DNA from: an uncultured Beijerinckiaceae bacterium
GTDB lineage: Bacteria; Pseudomonadota; Alphaproteobacteria; Rhizobiales; Beijerinckiaceae
Assembly: GCA_937873345.1 (NCBI GenBank)
Contig: CALMRL010000282.1
Location: 1 to 9,236, forward strand
Direction of reading: 5' to 3'
DNA length: 9,236 bases
The stretch's first letter is position 1. Every line of letters begins with the position of its first letter. The translations under genes and the position numbers were made by a program. Shown in pieces: positions 4,848 through 9,236 of this stretch. Under the pieces are notes generated by a model, which worked only from the letters and a program-made list of their open reading frames with translations, was not told where the DNA came from and made no database searches.

Positions 4848-6998
4848 GTGCGGCAGCTCGGTCTTACGCCCCCTGCAATCGCCACGAGGGCGAGCGAGCG
4901 CATCGTGCACGACACGACGCTCGTCGATCCCTACGCTTGGCTGCGGGCGGATAACTGGCAGGAGGTGCTGCGCGACCCTGCCGCGCTGCCGCCGGCGATC
5001 CGCGAGATGCTGGACGCCGAGAACCTATACGCCTCCGCGCTGCTCGATCCGCTCGCCGAGGCAAGGGCCACACTGCTCGCCGAAATGCGCGGCCGCATCG
5101 CGGAAGAGGATGCATCCGTGCCGGTCCGTGACGGGGAATGGCTGTACTACCAGCGCTATCGCGAGGGCGGCCAGCTGCCGATGTACTGCCGGCGGCGATG
5201 CGATGCCGGCAGTGAGGATGCCGGCGGCGAGGCTGGTGAGGAGGTTCTGGTCGACGGCGACCGCGAGCATGACGGTCATGCCTTCTTCGCCATCGGCGAG
5301 GTGACGCCCTCGCCCGATCATGCGTGCATCGCCTGGAGTGCGGACACCAACGGCTCGGAATATTTCGACATCCGCATCCGCGAGGATGGTCGCGACGGCG
5401 GGCTGACAGTCCGCGACACCGACGGTACCATCGTCTGGATGCTGGACGGCCGGGGCTTCTACTTCGTTCGGGTCGATGACAATCACCGTACCGGCGAGGT
5501 GTTTCGCCATCTCCTCGACGGTTCGCCCGACGTGCTGATCTTCGCCGAGACCGATCCTGCCTGGTTCGTCGGCCTGTCGCGAAGCGAATCGGGTCGCTAC
5601 GGCTTGATCCGCGTCAGCGATCACGCATCCTCGGAGTGCCACCTCCTCGATCTCTCCTCCTCATCGGCCGTGCCGCTCGTCGTCGAGCCGCGCGCGCCGA
5701 AGCTGCAGGTCGCCGTCGCCCACGGCGACCCCGACTCACCGCTGCTCTACATCCGCACCAACGCCGACGGCGCCGAAGACTTCCGCATCGTATCCGCCCC
5801 CGTCAACGCACCCGGCCGGGCGAACTGGCGCGAGCTGGTTCCGCATCGCCGCGGCCGGCTGATCCTCGGCGTGTGCGCCTATCCCGACCACCTCGTGCGG
5901 CTGGAGCGTGAGGACGGGTTGCCCCGCCTCGTCGTTCGTCGTCTCGCCACGGGGAAGGAAACCGCCATCGCCTTCGCCGAAGAGGCCTACGCGCTCGCCT
6001 TCCAGCGTCGCCGCGACCCGCGCGACCCCTGCCTGCGCTTCACCTACGAATCGCCGACGACGCCGCGCGAGACCTACGACCTCGACCTCGGCAGCGGCAC
6101 GAGGACCCTTCGCAAGCGCCAAGGCATCCCCAGCGGGCACGATGCGGCGGCCTATGCCACTCGGCGCCTCACCGCCGCCGCGCCCGACGGGGAATTGGTC
6201 CCGGTGACGGTGCTGCATCGCGCCGGCCTCGCCCTCGACGGTTCGGCACCCCTGCTGCTCTACGGCTACGGCGCCTACGGCCACGCGATGGCGACTGGCT
6301 TCAGCGGCAACGTCCTGTCCCTGGTAGATCGCGGCTTCGTCTTCGCGATCGCCCACGTGCGCGGCGGCACCGACAAGGGCTGGCGCTGGTACGAGGACGG
6401 CAAGCTCGCCTGCAAGCCGAACAGCTTTTCGGACTTCATCGCCGTGGCGCGCCACCTCGCGGCGACCGGCTACACGGCGCCCGGTCGCATCGTCGCCCAG
6501 GGCGGCAGCGCCGGCGGCATGCTGATGGGTGCGGTGGCCAATATGGCGCCCGAGCTGTTCGCCGGCATCATCGCCGCCGTGCCCTTCGTTGACGTCCTCA
6601 ACACCATGCTCGACGCGGAGCTGCCTCTCACGCCCCCGGAATGGCTGGAGTGGGGCAATCCGATCACCGACCAGACCGCATTCGAGACGATCAAGGCCTA
6701 CTCGCCCTACGACAACGTCGCGGCGCACCCCTATCCCGCGATCCTGGCGCTCGCCGGCCTCACCGACCCGCGCGTCACCTATTGGGAGCCGGCGAAGTGG
6801 GTCGCGCGGCTGCGTGCCACGATGATCGGCGGCGGCCCGGTGCTGCTGAAGACCAACATGGGTGCCGGCCACGGCGGTGCCGCGGGACGATTCGACCGCT
6901 TGGCCGAGATCGCCGACCAGTATGCCTTCGCGCTGGCCTGCGTCGATGGTTCGCTCCGAGGCGGCTCGCCCCGAGCTGCCCCACTCACGTCTCGATGA
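4848..6998 (+). CDS. ptrB: Oligopeptidase B-like S9A serine peptidase
   Basis: This is a 716-residue prolyl oligopeptidase-family enzyme: an N-terminal beta-propeller domain (about 75-430) and a C-terminal alpha/beta-hydrolase domain. The catalytic triad is Ser554 in GGSAGG, Asp640 in LTDPRVTYWEPAKW and His675 in GAGHGG. PFVDVLNTMLD and EWGNP segments place it with oligopeptidase B rather than prolyl oligopeptidase. Such enzymes cut short peptides, classically after Arg or Lys, in the cytoplasm; no signal peptide is seen. Compared with the E. coli enzyme as I remember it, the specificity acids corresponding to Asp460, Asp462 and Glu578 are Ala482, Gly484 and Leu600, while Glu598 (Glu576) remains. 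The cleavage preference may therefore differ. GTG at 4848 follows the msrB stop by 5 bases, with AAGGGC upstream. The 3' end overlaps the convergent gene by 14 bases. Confidence 0.93.
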   Translation: MRQLGLTPPAIATRASERIVHDTTLVDPYAWLRADNWQEVLRDPAALPPAIREMLDAENLYASALLDPLAEARATLLAEMRGRIAEEDASVPVRDGEWLYYQRYREGGQLPMYCRRRCDAGSEDAGGEAGEEVLVDGDREHDGHAFFAIGEVTPSPDHACIAWSADTNGSEYFDIRIREDGRDGGLTVRDTDGTIVWMLDGRGFYFVRVDDNHRTGEVFRHLLDGSPDVLIFAETDPAWFVGLSRSESGRYGLIRVSDHASSECHLLDLSSSSAVPLVVEPRAPKLQVAVAHGDPDSPLLYIRTNADGAEDFRIVSAPVNAPGRANWRELVPHRRGRLILGVCAYPDHLVRLEREDGLPRLVVRRLATGKETAIAFAEEAYALAFQRRRDPRDPCLRFTYESPTTPRETYDLDLGSGTRTLRKRQGIPSGHDAAAYATRRLTAAAPDGELVPVTVLHRAGLALDGSAPLLLYGYGAYGHAMATGFSGNVLSLVDRGFVFAIAHVRGGTDKGWRWYEDGKLACKPNSFSDFIAVARHLAATGYTAPGRIVAQGGSAGGMLMGAVANMAPELFAGIIAAVPFVDVLNTMLDAELPLTPPEWLEWGNPITDQTAFETIKAYSPYDNVAAHPYPAILALAGLTDPRVTYWEPAKWVARLRATMIGGGPVLLKTNMGAGHGGAAGRFDRLAEIADQYAFALACVDGSLRGGSPRAAPLTSR

Positions 6999-7881
6999 AC
7001 GCTTTCAGCTCGGCCATCGAGGCGAAGCGGTAGACGCCAGCCTCCGACTGCGCCTCGATCGCGCCGTCGGCGTACATGACGTAAGAGGTGCCGTCGGACT
7101 CGTAGCGTCCGATCACCGCCGGTTGCGCGGGCGCCTGCTGCGGGGCGGCTGCGGCAGGCTCCGGTGCCGCGCGGACCGGGGGCGCAGCCTCGACATGCGG
7201 AAGCTCGACATAGTCGGCATAGACGGGTTCCGCCTCGGCTGGATCATGGCGGACGACGGCAAGCTCCGCTGCCTGGGCCGCACCGGGCGGCGGCGTCTCG
7301 ACGGCGCTCGCATGGACGCCCGACCACTCGTCGGGAGCCGGCCGCGGAGCCGCAGCCCGATCGAGAGCGGCGAACTCCCGGCCGAGCCAGTCGTCCATCG
7401 CCGGGGCCTGCCGCGAGACCTCGGCGGCGGGCGGTTCGGCTGGGGGCGCGACCGCCGCCGGACGAGGTGTCGGCTCCTCGCGCAGCACCAGCGGCTGCAT
7501 CGGCTCGGCTTCGATCGCGGCGGGCCCGCCGCCGAAGTGCGGCTCGATCTGCACGGGTTGGCCGGCGCCCTCCAGCGCCATGGCCGGCTCGGCCGGGCGC
7601 AGCGTCATCGGCGGCTCGCGGACGGGCACGGCGATCTGGTGCGAGGCGGACGGGGGCAGCACGTCGAGCCCGCCGAGTCGCACCAGCACTCCCTTCACTT
7701 CGCCCAGCGAGCGCAGGGTCAGTCCGAGCGCCATCGTCAGCAGGCCGCCGGTGAGCAGGATGGTGCCCGCGATGAAGGCAGACCAGCCGCGCTCGATCTC
7801 GATGAAGCCGCTGCCGTAGTAGATTTCACCCGCACCGGCGATGACCATGATCGCGCCGATGGCGAGCACGATGATGGCCAT
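6985..7881 (-). CDS. Conserved-looking two-helix membrane protein of unknown function
   Basis: The 298-residue protein starts with two hydrophobic segments (about 2-20 and 34-56) joined by a short segment containing IYYGSGFIEIERG. A long Pro/Ala/Glu-rich linker (about 75-255) follows. The last 41 residues (258-298) are well ordered in composition: GRYESDGTSYVMYADGAIEA, then a VYRFASMAELKAFIE helix. I do not recognise a named domain; similar C-terminal ends occur, as far as I recall, in other Hyphomicrobiales hypothetical proteins. The frame extends upstream to 8010, but ATG at 7881 is preferred: GAGG lies 5 bases upstream and the first helix follows at once. The tail end overlaps the peptidase gene by 14 bases on the opposite strand. 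It probably forms a helical hairpin with the linker and tail in the cytoplasm, although the topology is inference. Confidence 0.82.
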   Translation of the reverse strand: MAIIVLAIGAIMVIAGAGEIYYGSGFIEIERGWSAFIAGTILLTGGLLTMALGLTLRSLGEVKGVLVRLGGLDVLPPSASHQIAVPVREPPMTLRPAEPAMALEGAGQPVQIEPHFGGGPAAIEAEPMQPLVLREEPTPRPAAVAPPAEPPAAEVSRQAPAMDDWLGREFAALDRAAAPRPAPDEWSGVHASAVETPPPGAAQAAELAVVRHDPAEAEPVYADYVELPHVEAAPPVRAAPEPAAAAPQQAPAQPAVIGRYESDGTSYVMYADGAIEAQSEAGVYRFASMAELKAFIET

Positions 7882-8025
7882 GCGTCCCTCGGGGATGGGG
7901 AAGGGGCGTTTCGCGTCCGACAGGGCCGATCCTACACTTTCAGCGGCTGCCGAGGCAAAGGGCGAAGGAATGAGCCTCGGATGTGAATTGCGGCGCGCAA
8001 GTCGCGTCAACCTCGCCGACCGATG

Positions 8026-8056
8026 TTGCCGCGCTTAACCCTTCCGCCTAGTTAAT
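8026..8056 (+). promoter_or_regulatory. Possible sodB promoter region
   Basis: TTGCCG (8026-8031) resembles a -35 element. TAGTTAAT (8049-8056) is a possible -10, giving a 17-base spacer to TAGTTA or 19 bases to GTTAAT. Neither -10 reading matches the consensus well. The element lies about 50-80 bases before the sodB ATG, within the 226-base divergent region (7882-8107), in which I see no gene. Two TTAA motifs here are 13 bases apart, which is not the CtrA spacing. Confidence 0.3.
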
Positions 8057-8107
8057 CCCGCGAGGCCGCCGTTCGATGATCGTCGCGGCGCAGCGCGGAG
8101 AGCCCCG

Positions 8108-8707
8108 ATGTCGTTTACCCTGCCGGACCTTCCCTACTCGCACGATGCCCTGCAGCCCTTCATGTCGCGCGAGACGCTCGAATTCCATCACGACAAGCAC
8201 CACCAGGCCTACGTCACCGCCGGCAACAACCTGCTGAAGGACAGCGGCCTCGAGGGCCATTCGCTGGAGGACATCGTGCGCCAGTCCTATGGCAAGAACG
8301 CCGGCCTCTTCAACAACGCCGGCCAGCACTACAATCACACCCACTTCTGGCAGTGGATGAAGCCGCAGGGCGGCGGCCAGCCCCCGGCCGCGCTCGGTCA
8401 GGCGATCACCGGCGCCTTCGGCTCCTACGACCAGTTCAAGGAGCAGTTCGTGCAGGCCGGCGTGACGCAGTTCGGCTCCGGCTGGGCCTGGCTCGCGGTC
8501 AAGGACGGCAAGCTCGCCGTGATGAAGACGCCCAATGGGGAGAGCCCCCTGGTCCACGGCGCCTCGCCGATCCTCGGCGTCGACGTGTGGGAGCACTCGT
8601 ACTACATCGATTACCGCAACCGCCGCCCGGACTACCTCAAGGCCTTCCTCGACAACCTCGTGAATTGGGAGCACGTCGAGGAGATGCACCGCAAGGCGGT
8701 GGCCTGA
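8108..8707 (+). CDS. sodB: Iron superoxide dismutase
   Basis: The enzyme converts superoxide to oxygen and hydrogen peroxide. The 199-residue protein has the normal family length and no signal peptide, so it should be cytoplasmic. Metal ligands are His27 (EFHHDKHH), His77 (YNHTHFW), Asp159 and His163 (DVWEHSYY). The second-sphere Gln73, four residues before the ligand His77, is the arrangement of iron-type enzymes such as E. coli SodB (Gln69). Metal choice cannot be proved from sequence, and cambialistic use is possible. The active-site GSGWAWL segment and the dimer-region DYRNRRPDYL are intact. ATG at 8108 is preceded by GGAGAG with a 5-base spacer. The gene is divergent from the membrane protein gene and converges on the deacetylase gene 9 bases downstream, so it is probably monocistronic. 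Confidence 0.97.
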   Translation: MSFTLPDLPYSHDALQPFMSRETLEFHHDKHHQAYVTAGNNLLKDSGLEGHSLEDIVRQSYGKNAGLFNNAGQHYNHTHFWQWMKPQGGGQPPAALGQAITGAFGSYDQFKEQFVQAGVTQFGSGWAWLAVKDGKLAVMKTPNGESPLVHGASPILGVDVWEHSYYIDYRNRRPDYLKAFLDNLVNWEHVEEMHRKAVA

Positions 8708-8721
8708 CGGCCGGCGTCAGG
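8703..8721. terminator. Seven-base-pair palindrome embedding the stop codons of sodB and the deacetylase gene
   Basis: CCTGACG (8703-8709) and CGTCAGG (8715-8721) form a perfect GC-rich 7-base-pair stem with loop GCCGG. The sodB TGA (8705-8707) lies in the left arm and the opposing gene's TGA (8717-8719) in the right arm. It is symmetrical and so could act on both strands, but it has no T-tract on either side. Confidence 0.4.
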
Positions 8722-9236
8722 ACGCCGTCGGGCCGGCGGCAGCCATCGTGGCCATCGTCGCCGGCTCCATCGCACAGCGCGCCAGCTCATCTCGAAACGC
8801 GGGCGAGAGCAGGAAGCGCAGCTCCTGCTCTCGCGTCGCGACGACGGGATCGAGGCGGCACAGTGCCTCGTCGGCATAGCCGGGATGGCACATCACGAGA
8901 TGGCGCGCGCCGGGCGCGACCAGGAAGCGCCCGAACAGCGTGCCGTAGTCGTCCCGTTCGTCGAAGCGCGAGAAGCCGGCGAAGCCGCGGTTGATCTTCA
9001 GCTTCGCCGCGGCCGCCTCTCCGGGCAGCCCTCGCGCGAGCACGGCGAGGCCGAGCGCCTTCGCGGGCGCTGAGCGCCGCAGCATGATGCGGGCAGGGCT
9101 GTCGCCGCTGTCGCGCAGCCAGGGCCGCCAGCCGCGCCGCGCCAGAACCGCGAGCAGCGCATGGCGGACGGCGGGAAGCAGATGGATATGCTGGTGGCCG
9201 TCGACGTGGTCCGGCGGCCGCCCCATCGCCCGTTCG
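8717..9236 (-). CDS. ChbG/HpnK-type (YdjC family) deacetylase, 5' end outside the window
   Basis: The reading frame is open to the right edge, and the visible 172 or so residues are the middle and C-terminal part of the protein. PDHVDGHQHIHLLP is the characteristic His-rich metal-site motif of the ChbG/YdjC carbohydrate deacetylase family, and MCHPGY is another family signature near the active site. The tail contains REQELRFLLSPAFRDEL, typical of the end of this family. An internal ATG at 9224-9226 is not the likely start, because the codons before it continue the family sequence (ERAMGRPPD). Members deacetylate N-acetylated sugars; HpnK sits in hopanoid clusters of related bacteria, but no hopanoid gene is visible here. 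Substrate and symbol are therefore left open. It converges with sodB across 9 bases. Confidence 0.9.
   Translation of the reverse strand, partial: ERAMGRPPDHVDGHQHIHLLPAVRHALLAVLARRGWRPWLRDSGDSPARIMLRRSAPAKALGLAVLARGLPGEAAAAKLKINRGFAGFSRFDERDDYGTLFGRFLVAPGARHLVMCHPGYADEALCRLDPVVATREQELRFLLSPAFRDELARCAMEPATMATMAAAGPTAS

Noticed and set aside
5736..6872. Minus-strand open frame of 378 codons inside the peptidase gene
   Set aside because: It is antisense to the catalytic domain of the S9 peptidase, is explained by GC-rich third positions and shows no motif or ribosome binding site of note.
6862..7986. Plus-strand open frame of 374 codons opposite the membrane protein gene
   Set aside because: It overlaps the end of the peptidase gene and the whole opposite-strand gene. 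Its translation is Arg/Gly/Asp-rich with no recognisable fold.
8035..8055. Paired TTAA motifs upstream of sodB as a CtrA site
   Set aside because: They are 13 bases apart rather than 7, so they do not fit the CtrA consensus.

Overview
The window is high-GC DNA that looks chromosomal and comes from an alphaproteobacterium, most likely of the order Hyphomicrobiales (Rhizobiales). Supporting genes are a Ros/MucR regulator, a DivJ-like cell-cycle histidine kinase followed by a small membrane-anchored protein, a DUF5330-like protein beside SufE, an iron superoxide dismutase and a ChbG/HpnK-type deacetylase. A Methylobacteriaceae source is plausible but cannot be fixed from sequence alone. I see no transposases, integrases, tRNAs, rRNAs, CRISPR arrays or phage genes.

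Layout. Positions 123-2529 (minus strand) hold a two-gene unit: a multi-pass PAS/HisKA/HATPase sensor kinase, then a 189-residue single-pass membrane protein whose GTG start overlaps the kinase stop codon. An intergenic region follows (2530-2807) with a CtrA-like TTAA-N7-TTAC site. Next on the plus strand are a DUF5330-like small protein (2808-3191) and sufE (3243-3659). These converge on mucR (3666-4094, minus). A 301-base, relatively AT-rich divergent region separates mucR from msrB (4396-4842, plus), which is followed 5 bases later by an oligopeptidase B-like S9 peptidase gene (4848-6998). That gene overlaps tail-to-tail by 14 bases with an uncharacterised two-helix membrane protein gene (6985-7881, minus). 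sodB (8108-8707, plus) is divergent from the latter and converges on a ChbG/HpnK-type deacetylase gene (8717 to the right edge, minus, start outside the window).

Biological reading. The kinase unit probably belongs to cell-cycle or envelope control. sufE serves Fe-S cluster assembly. msrB, the peptidase and sodB together suggest oxidative damage defence and clearance of damaged peptides, although only msrB and the peptidase gene look co-transcribed. MucR is a global regulator.

Most of the window is ordinary conserved core genome. The points worth a second look are: a T8 homopolymer at the end of the kinase gene, after which its reading frame runs into intergenic-looking sequence; an apparently missing C-terminal domain in the small envelope protein; the CtrA-like site upstream of the DivJ-like gene; an Asp in place of the second zinc-binding Cys in MucR; an oligopeptidase B lacking three of the acidic specificity residues of the enterobacterial enzyme; two short palindromes that embed both stop codons of convergent genes; and a membrane protein of unknown function with a distinctive Tyr-rich C-terminal module. 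I found no convincing evidence of a wholly new multi-gene system.
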